64,000 nucleotides of DNA. Origin: Pseudomonadota bacterium. GTDB taxonomy: Bacteria; Pseudomonadota; Gammaproteobacteria; Steroidobacterales; Steroidobacteraceae. Under the pieces are notes generated by a model. The model was not told the DNA's origin. It made no database searches and saw nothing but the letters and a program-made list of their open reading frames with translations. The DNA is taken from the NCBI GenBank assembly GCA_021792555.1, contig JAJYUL010000012.1, positions 1 to 64,000 of the forward strand. Direction: 5' to 3'. Shown piece after piece: positions 56,726-64,000 of this stretch (positions are counted from its first letter, which is position 1; the number at the start of each line of letters is the position of its first letter). Position numbers and translations under genes: made by a program.

Positions 56726-57220
56726 CGGTCCGAAGCGGCTGGCCGCGAGCAGCACGAGCGCCACGCGCTCCAGTCCGCGCGCATCGGCCGCCTCGAAGCG
56801 GCCCGGACGCGGGCTGTCGATATCGAGCACCCCGAGCAGCCGGCCGTCGGCGATCAGCGGCACGACCACCTCCGAGCGCGAGGCCGTGTCACAGGCGATG
56901 TGTCCGGGGAAGGCGTGCACGTCGGGCACCACCACCGTGGTGCGGCGCTCGGCCGCCGTGCCGCACACCCCCCTGCCGAGCGCGATGCGCACGCAGGCCG
57001 GCTTGCCCTGGAAGGGCCCGAGCACCAGCTCCCCGCCGCGCAGGAAGTAAAAGCCCGCCCAATTGATCTCGGGCAGCGCCTCGAACAGCAGCGCGGCGGT
57101 GTTGGCCGTATTGGCGATCGGATCGGCTTCGCCGGCAAGCAATGCCTCGAGCTCGCCGGCGAGCTGCGCATAGCCGGCGCCCTTGTCGTGGAAATCGTAC
57201 CGTTTGCTCTGGTGTTGCAT
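56714..57220 (-). CDS. msrC: Free methionine-(R)-sulfoxide reductase (GAF type)
   Basis: Predicted protein of 168 aa, very similar in length to E. coli YebR/MsrC. GAF-domain blocks match the family: NTAALLFEALPEINWAGFYFL, LGPFQGKPACVRIALGRGVCGTAAE and HIACDTASRSEVVVPL, with the three active-site region cysteines present. It reduces free Met-R-sulfoxide. The ATG at 57220 follows GGAG by 5 bases. It is the last gene of the SCO-psd-epmA-msrC unit. Confidence 0.93.
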   Translation of the reverse strand: MQHQSKRYDFHDKGAGYAQLAGELEALLAGEADPIANTANTAALLFEALPEINWAGFYFLRGGELVLGPFQGKPACVRIALGRGVCGTAAERRTTVVVPDVHAFPGHIACDTASRSEVVVPLIADGRLLGVLDIDSPRPGRFEAADARGLERVALVLLAASRFGPGAP

Positions 57221-57233
57221 GGGGACTCCGCAA

Positions 57234-58220
57234 TCAGGCGCGTTCGATGGGAAAAGGCACGACCTCGTCGATGCGCCCCGCGCCGGTGGCCAGCATGACA
57301 AGCCGATCGAAGCCGAGCGCCACGCCGCAGCACTCGGGCAGCCCCGCCGCGAGCGCCCCGAGCAGCCGCTCATCGAGCGGCGCGGCGGCGAGGCCGAGCC
57401 GGCGCCGCTCGGCGATGTCCTGCTCGAAGCGCGCGCGCTGCTCGTGCGCATCGGCGAGCTCGTGAAAGCCGTTGGCGAGCTCGATTCCCTCGCAATACAG
57501 CTCGAAACGCTGCGCGGCGCGCCGGTCCGCCGGATCGAGCCGGGCGAGGGCCGCTTGACTCGCCGGGTAGCCGTGCACGAAGGTGAGCGCGCCGCGGCCG
57601 AGTTGCGGCCCGATCCGCACGCTCATCAGCAGCTCGAGTAACTCATCGCGGTTGTGCGTGTTGCCCGTGAAGCCCGCCGTCCGCGCCGCCGCCGCGAGCT
57701 CCTGCAGTGAGGCGCTGAATGGATCGAGTCCCAGCTGCTCGAGGAACACCTCGCGGTAGCTCACTCGCTGGCTGCTGCGCCCTGCGGCGCGCGCGCCGAG
57801 CAGCGTGCGCACCAGCGCATCGACTTCCTCCATGAGCGCCTCCAGCGTCCAGCCGAGCCGGTACCACTCGATCAGGGTGAACTCGGCGTTGTGCAGCCGT
57901 CCGCGCTCGAGCCCGCGTACGACGTGGCAGATCTGATAGATGTCGCCCAGGCCGCCGGCCAGCAGCCGCTTCATGGCGTATTCGGGCGAGGTGTGCAGGA
58001 AAAAATGCCGCGCGGCCCCGCCGCGCTCATCGGTGAAGGTGACCCGCGCGGAATGGATGTGCACGTCGGTCACCGGGGCGTTGACCACCAGCGGCGTGTC
58101 CACCTCGAGCACCTCGCGCGCGGCGAAGAAGCGCCGGGCCGCATCGAGCAGCGCCGCCCGCTGGCGCAGCGTTGCGCTCGTCGCGGTCGCGCGCCAGTCC
58201 GCATCCTCGGTCCGGCTCAT
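57234..58220 (-). CDS. epmA: EF-P lysine lyase/ligase EpmA (PoxA/GenX)
   Basis: Predicted protein of 328 aa. It is a class II lysyl-tRNA synthetase-like catalytic core without the anticodon domain: FFLHTSPEYAMKRLLAGGLGDIYQICHVVRG, then HNAEFTLIEWYR and GFDRLVMLATGAGRIDEVVPFP. EpmA attaches beta-lysine to EF-P. It starts 4 bases after psd and ends 13 bases before msrC. Confidence 0.95.
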   Translation of the reverse strand: MSRTEDADWRATATSATLRQRAALLDAARRFFAAREVLEVDTPLVVNAPVTDVHIHSARVTFTDERGGAARHFFLHTSPEYAMKRLLAGGLGDIYQICHVVRGLERGRLHNAEFTLIEWYRLGWTLEALMEEVDALVRTLLGARAAGRSSQRVSYREVFLEQLGLDPFSASLQELAAAARTAGFTGNTHNRDELLELLMSVRIGPQLGRGALTFVHGYPASQAALARLDPADRRAAQRFELYCEGIELANGFHELADAHEQRARFEQDIAERRRLGLAAAPLDERLLGALAAGLPECCGVALGFDRLVMLATGAGRIDEVVPFPIERA

Positions 58221-58224
58221 CGCC

Positions 58225-59127
58225 TCATCCTGGCCGCGGCCGAGCGAGGAGACGGCCGAGCGTCTCGCCGACCCGGATGCTGTGGCCGGGGCCGATGTCC
58301 GCGGACCAGTCCACCGCGCGCGGCGGCAGCAGCAGGATCACCGTGGAGCCCATGTTGAAGCGGCCGAGTTCGGCGCCTCTGGCCAGGCGCAGCGGCGCAT
58401 GCCCGCTGCTCACGGGCAGCTCGGCGATCCGCCGAGCGGCGCGCGGAGCCACATCCCCGTGCCACACCGTGCTCATGCTGCCGACGAACAGCGCTCCGAC
58501 CATGACCAGCGCCCACTCCAGCGGCCCGCTCTCGAACAGCAGCACCACGCGCTCGTTGCGCGCAAAGAGGCCCGGCACCGCCGCGGCGGTCGCGGCGTTG
58601 ACGCTGAAGAGCCTGCCGGGGACGAACCAGGCGGCGCGCAGCTCACCCTCGAGCGGCATGTGGATGCGGTGGTAGTCGTAGGGGGCCAGATACAGCGTCG
58701 CGAACGACCCGCCGGCGAAGCGCCGCGCGCGCTCCGAAGGCCCGGCGAGCAGCGCCTCCACGCTGTAGTCATGCCCCTTGGCCTGCACGATGCGCGACCC
58801 GTCGAGCGCGCCGATCTGACTGACGGTGCCGTCGACCGGCGAGGCGAGTGCCAGCGGATCGGGCGCGCAGGGACGGGCGTGCGGCCGCAGTGCGCGTGTG
58901 AAGAACGCATTGAAGGTCGGGTAGCTGTGCGGGTCGCCCTCGAGCGCCTCGCGCATGTCGGGGCGGAAGTGCCGCACGAACGAGCCGATCAGCGCCCGCT
59001 TGAGCGGCCGTATGCGGCTGCGGGTCAGGCGCAGGACCAGCCGCGAGAGCAAATGCTGCGGCACGAGGTGCTGCAGCAGGACGAACAGGTGCGCGCGCAG
59101 CGTCGGGGATTCCGTCACGCGGGTCAT
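58225..59127 (-). CDS. psd: Phosphatidylserine decarboxylase proenzyme Psd
   Basis: Predicted protein of 300 aa. The self-processing site is visible as FNMGSTVILL near the C-terminus (GST, where the Ser becomes the pyruvoyl group). Other motifs: FFTRALRPHARP, SPVDGTVSQIG and YHRIHMPLEG. It makes phosphatidylethanolamine at the inner membrane. It follows the SCO gene by 15 bases. The residue before GST is Met rather than the more common Leu or Gly. Confidence 0.94.
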   Translation of the reverse strand: MTRVTESPTLRAHLFVLLQHLVPQHLLSRLVLRLTRSRIRPLKRALIGSFVRHFRPDMREALEGDPHSYPTFNAFFTRALRPHARPCAPDPLALASPVDGTVSQIGALDGSRIVQAKGHDYSVEALLAGPSERARRFAGGSFATLYLAPYDYHRIHMPLEGELRAAWFVPGRLFSVNAATAAAVPGLFARNERVVLLFESGPLEWALVMVGALFVGSMSTVWHGDVAPRAARRIAELPVSSGHAPLRLARGAELGRFNMGSTVILLLPPRAVDWSADIGPGHSIRVGETLGRLLARPRPG

Positions 59128-59142
59128 GCGGTGCTCCCGGGG

Positions 59143-59763
59143 TCAGCCGGTCGTCAGCAGCCGCTCGGTGCTGCTGTGCAGCGCCGCGGCGAGCCGCCGC
59201 CCGTTGAACGGCGGGGTGAACAGCGCAACTTCGCGGCCGCGCGCATCGAGCAGGAACAGCGCGATGGTATGTTCGAACGTCTCCCCGCCGCCGGGCAGCC
59301 TGATCTTGCCGCGTGCGACGCCGAGGCGGGCGGCGAGGCGGCGGATCTGGCCCATCGAGCCGGTGAGGCCGATGAAGCGCGGATCGAAGCGGCGCAGGTA
59401 GTTCGCGAGCACCGCCGGGGTGTCGTGCCGCGGGTCGATCGAAACGAACAGTACCTGCATCGGCACGAGCGGCACCCGGTGCAGCACGCGCGCCAGCAGG
59501 GCGAGCGTGTCGGGACACTCATCCGTGCAGCGTGTGTAGCCGAAGTACATCAGGGTCAGGTGTCCCTTCAGGTCGGCCTGGTCGAAGGTGCGCCCCCGGC
59601 TGTCGGTGAGCGTGAACGGCTCGAGCGCCCGCGGCCGCGGCAGCCAAGTTCCGTAGGCGGGCACGGGCGGGCGGCTGTACCGCACGCCGGCTAGCCGGTA
59701 CCCTGCGAAGCCGGCGCCGAGGCACACCAGCGCCACCAAGACCCAGAAGTAACGAGACGACAT
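59143..59763 (-). CDS. SCO1/SenC-family copper-binding thioredoxin-fold protein
   Basis: Predicted protein of 206 aa. One N-terminal membrane anchor (about 6-22) precedes a thioredoxin fold with CxxxC (YFGYTRCTDECPDTLALL) and the conserved distal His in FEHTIAL. SCO proteins deliver copper to the CuA site of cytochrome c oxidase. No oxidase genes are nearby, so the target is unknown. The ATG at 59763 shares a CATG with the divergent prmB ATG. Confidence 0.9.
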   Translation of the reverse strand: MSSRYFWVLVALVCLGAGFAGYRLAGVRYSRPPVPAYGTWLPRPRALEPFTLTDSRGRTFDQADLKGHLTLMYFGYTRCTDECPDTLALLARVLHRVPLVPMQVLFVSIDPRHDTPAVLANYLRRFDPRFIGLTGSMGQIRRLAARLGVARGKIRLPGGGETFEHTIALFLLDARGREVALFTPPFNGRRLAAALHSSTERLLTTG

Positions 59764-60676
59764 GAGGCAAGTATCCCACAGCCGGCGCCGCGCCGCGCCG
59801 CATGCCGGGCGCGTATCGGTGCGCCGGCTGATCGAGCAGGGCGCGAACCGCCTGCGCCGTGCCCGCGTGTTCTTCGGTCACGGCACCGACAACGCCTGGG
59901 ACGAGTCGGCCGCGCTCGTGCTGCACGCCTTGGGCCTCTCGCACGCAGATCCGTCCGCTTACGCTCGGCGCGTCGGGCTGCAGGCTCAGCAGCGCGTGCG
60001 CTCGTTGGTCACGCGTCGCATCGAGGAACGGATCCCGGCGGTGTATCTCACCGGCGAGACCTGGTTCGCAGGCCTGCCGTTTTACGTCGATCCGCGCGTG
60101 CTGATTCCGCGCTCGCCGATCGCCGAACTCATCGAGCGGCGTTTCTCACCGTGGCTCGATGCGCGGCGGATCGGCCGCGTGCTCGACGTCGGCACCGGGT
60201 CGGGCTGTATCGCCATCGCCTGCGCCAAGGCGCTGCCCTGGGCGAGCGTCGACGCGGTGGACATCTCCGCCGAAGCGCTCGAGGTTGCGGCGCGCAACGT
60301 GCGCCGTCATCGGCTGGGGCGGCGGGTGCATCTGGTGCGCTCCGATCACTTCGCCGCCCTCGGCGCCCGGCGCTACGATCTGATCGTCTCGAATCCGCCG
60401 TACGTCGGGGCGCGCGAGTTCGCCTCGCTGCCGCCGGAGTATCGTCACGAGCCGCCTCTCGCGCTCGAAGCGGGCCGGGCCGGCCTCGACGCGGTGCGCG
60501 TGCTGCTGGCGCAGTCCCGCCGGCATCTGCGTCCCGGGGGCGCGCTCATCGTCGAGGTGGGCAACACCGAGCGCGCCGTGCAGCGCGCTTTCCCGCAGCT
60601 GCCGTTCGTGTGGCTGCAGTTCGAACGCGGCGGCGGCGGCGTGTTCCTGCTCGGAGCCGAACAGCTGCCGCGCTGA
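59762..60676 (+). CDS. prmB: Ribosomal protein L3 glutamine methyltransferase PrmB
   Basis: Predicted protein of 304 aa. SAM-binding DVGTGSGCIAIACAKALP and the catalytic NPPY in IVSNPPYVGA are present. N-terminal GHGTDNAWDESAALVLHALGL and EYRHEPPLALEAGRAGLD are PrmB-specific and separate it from PrmC. It N5-methylates a Gln of L3. The true start may be the GTG at 59819, which matches E. coli PrmB better and would remove the overlap with the divergent SCO gene. Confidence 0.92.
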   Translation: MRQVSHSRRRAAPHAGRVSVRRLIEQGANRLRRARVFFGHGTDNAWDESAALVLHALGLSHADPSAYARRVGLQAQQRVRSLVTRRIEERIPAVYLTGETWFAGLPFYVDPRVLIPRSPIAELIERRFSPWLDARRIGRVLDVGTGSGCIAIACAKALPWASVDAVDISAEALEVAARNVRRHRLGRRVHLVRSDHFAALGARRYDLIVSNPPYVGAREFASLPPEYRHEPPLALEAGRAGLDAVRVLLAQSRRHLRPGGALIVEVGNTERAVQRAFPQLPFVWLQFERGGGGVFLLGAEQLPR

Positions 60677-60689
60677 GGTGTGGACCGCC

Positions 60690-60708
60690 GCGCCCGCGGC
60701 GCGGGCGC
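60690..60708 (+). terminator. Stem-loop after prmB
   Basis: GCGCCCGC-ggc-GCGGGCGC forms a perfect 8-bp stem 13 bases after the prmB stop. No U-run follows. It lies ahead of the aroC leader and a possible TACACT -10 (60713-60718), so it may separate the two genes. Confidence 0.4.
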
Positions 60709-60793
60709 ATAGTACACTCGGGGCAGCCGCGCCCGGCCCCTGAGGTGATCGACCCGTGCCGCGCTTGCGCGCGGTGCAATCAGGGGCCTGTGC

Positions 60794-61900
60794 ATGTCCG
60801 GCAACACCTTCGGCAAACTGTTCACGGTCACGAGCTTCGGGGAGAGCCACGGGCCGGCGCTCGGCTGCATCGTCGACGGCTGTCCGCCGGGGCTCGAGCT
60901 CACCGAGGCGGATCTGCAGGCCGACATCGACCGGCGCCGCACCGGCACGTCGCACTTCGTCAGCCAGCGCCGGGAGAGCGACCAGGTGCGCATCCTCTCG
61001 GGCGTGTTCGAGGGACGCACCACGGGCACGCCGATCGGGCTGCTCATCGAGAACACCGACGCGCGCTCGCGCGATTACGAGAAGATCAAGGACCGCTTCC
61101 GTCCCGGACACGCCGATTACACCTACCAGCACAAGTACGGCGTGCGCGACTACCGGGGCGGCGGGCGCTCCTCGGCGCGCGAGACCGTCATGCGCGTGGC
61201 GGCAGGGGCGATCGCGCGCAAATATCTGGCCACGCGCCTCGGGGTGCGCATCTACGGCTATCTCAGTCAGATCGGCGCTCTGGTGCTCGAGCCGCGCGAT
61301 GTTCAGTTCGCCTACCGCAACCCGTTCTTCTGCCCGGATCCGGCGCAGATCGAGGCGCTCGAGGCGCTGATCTGGCAGGTCCGCTCGGCGGGCGAGTCCA
61401 TCGGCGCGCGCGTCACGGTGGTGGCCACCGGGGTGCCGCCGGGGCTCGGCGAGCCGGTATTCGCGCGGCTCGACGCGGACATCGCCGCGGCGCTGATGGG
61501 CATCAACGCCGTGAAGGCCGTGGAGATCGGGGCCGGCACGCAGGCGGCGGCCCAGCGCGGCAGCGAACATCGCGATGAGCTCACCCCGGAGGGCTTCGCC
61601 AGCAACAATGCGGGGGGGATCCTCGGCGGGATCTCCTCAGGCCAGGACGTGGTGGCGCACGTGACGCTCAAGCCGACCTCGAGCATCCAGGTGCCGGGCC
61701 GCACGATCGATATCGAGGGCCGCCCGACCGAGATCGTCACCACCGGACGGCACGATCCGTGCGTCGGCCTGCGCGCCACGCCGATCGCGGAGGCCATGCT
61801 CGCGATCGTGCTGATGGACCACTATCTGCGCCACCGGGCGCAGAATGCCGATGTGCGCTCGCCGACCCCGGATATCGCCCGAGGGGGGCCTGTGCGCTGA
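60794..61900 (+). CDS. aroC: Chorismate synthase AroC
   Basis: Predicted protein of 368 aa. It makes chorismate from EPSP with reduced FMN as cofactor. Signatures: [21 protein letters not shown] in split form, [51 protein letters not shown] and [14 protein letters not shown]. Flavin supply links it to the rib genes earlier in the window. No shikimate neighbour is seen. Confidence 0.96.
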   Translation: MSGNTFGKLFTVTSFGESHGPALGCIVDGCPPGLELTEADLQADIDRRRTGTSHFVSQRRESDQVRILSGVFEGRTTGTPIGLLIENTDARSRDYEKIKDRFRPGHADYTYQHKYGVRDYRGGGRSSARETVMRVAAGAIARKYLATRLGVRIYGYLSQIGALVLEPRDVQFAYRNPFFCPDPAQIEALEALIWQVRSAGESIGARVTVVATGVPPGLGEPVFARLDADIAAALMGINAVKAVEIGAGTQAAAQRGSEHRDELTPEGFASNNAGGILGGISSGQDVVAHVTLKPTSSIQVPGRTIDIEGRPTEIVTTGRHDPCVGLRATPIAEAMLAIVLMDHYLRHRAQNADVRSPTPDIARGGPVR

Positions 61901-62019
61901 GGGCGTCAGGGGGCACGGATCGGTAAGTCTACGAAGCGCGACACAGTTTGCCGGGCCAGAATGAGTAAAGATCGGCCGGCAAGCGAGGCGGCAGCGGCTG
62001 CGGGGCGGCGCGAGCCGGC

Positions 62020-62049
62020 TTGGGGTTGCGAACCGATTTAAGTTATATT
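62020..62049 (+). promoter_or_regulatory. Candidate promoter for fimV
   Basis: TTGGGG (62020-62025) and TATATT (62044-62049) are 18 bases apart in the gap between aroC and fimV (61901-62118). The A/T-rich stretch ttataagg lies further downstream in the leader. The rest of the gap shows nothing recognisable. Confidence 0.45.
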
Positions 62050-62118
62050 GCTGCTCGCGCCGGATGAGTCTGCGAAAAGCGACCATCCGCTTGTTTTTAT
62101 AAGGGGTTTTGTTCACCG

Positions 62119-64000
62119 ATGCCGTTCGGGGTGTGGTCAATGATCGCCAAACGCTCAAGTCTGGTGATGGCGCTGCTGCTGGCGTTGCCGCAGGCGGCGC
62201 TGGCTCTGGGCCTCGGGAATATCCATCTTAAGTCGCATCTCGACCAGCCACTCGATGCGCGCATCGACCTGCTCGATGCCACTCCGGGCACGCTGCAGAG
62301 CCTGTCGGTGGGGCTCGCCTCGCGTGCGACGTTCGCCAAATACGGGCTGAGCTGGCCGGCGTACCTCGATGGGGCGCAGGTCCAGGTGACCCACGGCGCC
62401 GGCGGACGCGTGGTGCTGCATTTGACCTCGCAGCTGCCGGTCACCGATCCGATCCTGACCCTGCTGGTCAAGGCCAACTGGGATCGCGGCGTGCTGTTCC
62501 GCGAGTACACCATTTTGCTGAACCCGCCGCTCTACGTGCCGAGCGCGAGCCAGCCGCGCCATGTGGCGATTGCCGCGCCGGTGGTGGGCAACGCGCCGCG
62601 CACCGGGGAACTGCCGAGCGCGAGCGCCGCGGCGAGTCCGCCGCCGCCCGCGGCCGTGGCCCCGCCCGCCGTGCCGGTGAGCCACGGGCCGCGTTCGGTC
62701 CATGTGCATCCAGGCCAGACGCTCTCCGGCATCGCCAGCCGCTACAGCGGCGGCGGCATGGACTCGGCACGGACGCGCCAGTGGATGGTGGCGATCTATC
62801 AGCTCAATCCGCGGGCCTTCGCACACAATATGAACCTGCTGCGCGCCGGGGCGGTGTTGCGCATTCCCTCGGCGAGCGCAGCGGCCCAGGTCTCTTCCGC
62901 GGCGGCCTGGCGCGAGGTCAACCGGCAGGACAGCGCCTGGCAGAGCAGCCAGGGCGCGAGCGCCGGCCGGCTGCGCCTGGTGGCCCCGAGCGGTCCGGCC
63001 GCCGCCGGCACGGGCAACTCGGGCCAGGTCGGCGCCCTGCAGGCTCAGGTGAGCACGCTGCAGAGCCAGCTGGCGCAGGAGAAGCGCCTGGTGCAGCTCA
63101 AGAGCGCGGCGCTCGCTGCGCTGCAGGCCCAGGTGGCCGCCCGCAAGGCGCCGCCGGCGGCCGCCTCGGCCCCGAGTGCTTCTGCGGCCGCGGCACATAC
63201 GCCTGGCGCAGCGGCCCCGGTGCATCCGCCTGTGAAATTCCATGCGCCGCGCCCGGCGCCGGCTGTGGCGCACGCCAACGCCCCGGGCATGCTGGCCCAG
63301 ACGCTGCGCCGGTACTGGTGGGCGCTTCTGGCGCTGCTGGTTCTCGTGGCGGCCTATGTGCTCGGCAGAGTGCTGCGCACCCGGCGTGAGTCGGCCGCCG
63401 ACGAACTGCTGACCGAATCGGCCGACACGCGGTTCGAGCCGGACGCCGCTGCTGCGCCGGTCGAGCCGGTGAGCGTGGCCCCGCGCCGCGAGGCTGCGAT
63501 CGACGTGCGGGAAACGACGCACGAGCAGCCGCGCCTGGTGATGAATGAGGCCTCCTCGCCGATGGTCGCGACGCACGTCGCGGCCGATCAGACGATGAGC
63601 AGCGAGACCGCGCTGAATCTCGAGCAGGGCGACCCGCTGGCCGAGGCCGACTTCCACATGGCCTACGGTCTGTACGATCAGGCCGCCGACCTGATCCGCA
63701 TCGCCATCCAGCGCGAGCCGGAGCGGCGCGATCTGAAGCTCAAGCTGCTCGAGGTGTTCTTCGTCTGGGGGAACAAGGAGCAGTTCGTCGAGATGGCGCA
63801 CGAGCTGGCCGAATCGCGCGATCAGGCCGCGGCAGGCGAGTGGGACAAGGTCGTGATCATGGGCCGCCAGCTCGCCCCGGACGATCCGCTGTTCGCCGGC
63901 TCCGAGGTGAGCGGCGCGGCCTCCCAGGGTGTGGATCTGGATCTCGAGGGCGGCCAGGGACGCGTGGATTTCGATCTGATGGGCGGGGCCCTGCCGGGCG
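62119..64000 (+). CDS. fimV: FimV-like polar hub protein (3' end outside window)
   Basis: At least 627 codons are visible; the frame is open to the window edge. A signal peptide (about 8-33, LVMALLLALPQAALALG) precedes the conserved FimV N-terminal domain (GNIHLKSHLDQPLDARIDLL; NPPLYVP). A LysM-like domain (about 195-251, VHVHPGQTLSGIASRYS), a coiled coil (about 300-335), a Pro/Ala linker, one membrane helix (about 399-420) and a cytoplasmic acidic region with TPR-like repeats (about 506-565, AEADFHMAYGLYDQAADLI) follow. FimV organises type IV pili and polar cAMP/c-di-GMP signalling. A second ATG at 62140 is possible. A long opposite-strand frame here is a shadow. Confidence 0.88.
   Translation, partial: MPFGVWSMIAKRSSLVMALLLALPQAALALGLGNIHLKSHLDQPLDARIDLLDATPGTLQSLSVGLASRATFAKYGLSWPAYLDGAQVQVTHGAGGRVVLHLTSQLPVTDPILTLLVKANWDRGVLFREYTILLNPPLYVPSASQPRHVAIAAPVVGNAPRTGELPSASAAASPPPPAAVAPPAVPVSHGPRSVHVHPGQTLSGIASRYSGGGMDSARTRQWMVAIYQLNPRAFAHNMNLLRAGAVLRIPSASAAAQVSSAAAWREVNRQDSAWQSSQGASAGRLRLVAPSGPAAAGTGNSGQVGALQAQVSTLQSQLAQEKRLVQLKSAALAALQAQVAARKAPPAAASAPSASAAAAHTPGAAAPVHPPVKFHAPRPAPAVAHANAPGMLAQTLRRYWWALLALLVLVAAYVLGRVLRTRRESAADELLTESADTRFEPDAAAAPVEPVSVAPRREAAIDVRETTHEQPRLVMNEASSPMVATHVAADQTMSSETALNLEQGDPLAEADFHMAYGLYDQAADLIRIAIQREPERRDLKLKLLEVFFVWGNKEQFVEMAHELAESRDQAAAGEWDKVVIMGRQLAPDDPLFAGSEVSGAASQGVDLDLEGGQGRVDFDLMGGALPG

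Noticed and set aside
62155-63801. 548-codon minus-strand frame opposite fimV
   Set aside because: Low-complexity Arg/Gly/His translation; the plus strand encodes signal peptide, LysM, membrane helix and TPR-like features of FimV.

Overview
The window is a 64 kb, GC-rich, densely packed chromosomal segment from a polarly flagellated gammaproteobacterium. The flagellar set with FlhF/FlhG, FleQ/FleR-type sigma54 activators, EpmA/EpmB/EF-P, FimV and a FimX-like protein point to the Gammaproteobacteria. A position near Xanthomonadales/Nevskiales is my inference. I saw no insertion sequence, prophage, CRISPR array, rRNA or tRNA. Composition looks uniform, so this reads as core genome rather than an island.

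Layout. (1) 1-16435, minus strand: one near-continuous array transcribed from fliL leftwards, fliLMNOPQR-flhB-flhA-flhF-flhG-fliA-cheY-cheZ-motC-motD-DUF2802-STAS-cheA-cheW. Many genes overlap by 1-14 bases. (2) 16436-16781: divergent regulatory region with a sigma54 promoter facing fliL. (3) 16782-25881, plus strand: a FleQ-like activator, then a second (FleR-like) activator behind its own sigma54 promoter, then fliEFGHIJK. Both activators lack an N-terminal sensory or receiver domain. (4) 25910-31686, minus strand: atypical PilZ protein, zinc-ribbon/DUF4145 protein, mprF and ettA. (5) 31913-39227, plus strand: glyA-nrdR-ribD-ribE-TlpA-like-ribBA-ribH-nusB-thiL. (6) 39349-42776: a Ser/Thr kinase fused to a cyclic-nucleotide-binding domain, followed by an OmpR-type regulator and its histidine kinase. 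(7) 42787-45983, minus strand: folE2, dxs and xseB, with no ispA. (8) 46128-48598: rubrerythrin, a cysteine-rich Fe-S protein and a DUF3501 protein, a compact redox module of unknown function. (9) 48688-52844: parE and parC. (10) 52861-54912: a FimX-like protein with degenerate GGDEF and EAL domains. (11) 55048-59763: epmB divergent from efp, then a minus-strand SCO-psd-epmA-msrC operon. (12) 59762-64000: prmB, aroC and the 5' part of fimV.

How it works together. The first third encodes export gate, rotor, stator, hook-length control, chemotaxis phosphorelay and polar placement (FlhF/FlhG) of a single flagellum. The promoters suggest a FleQ-to-FleR/fliL sigma54 cascade followed by FliA. FimV and the FimX-like protein suggest a second polar machine, type IV pili. 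The PilZ and FimX-like proteins suggest cyclic-di-GMP input to motility. The rest is housekeeping: riboflavin, isoprenoid, one-carbon and shikimate metabolism, EF-P lysylation and DNA topology. The most open-ended parts are the rubrerythrin/Fe-S/DUF3501 module with a palindromic operator, the receiver-less flagellar activators, the kinase-cNMP fusion beside a two-component system, and the basic-tailed STAS protein ahead of cheA.
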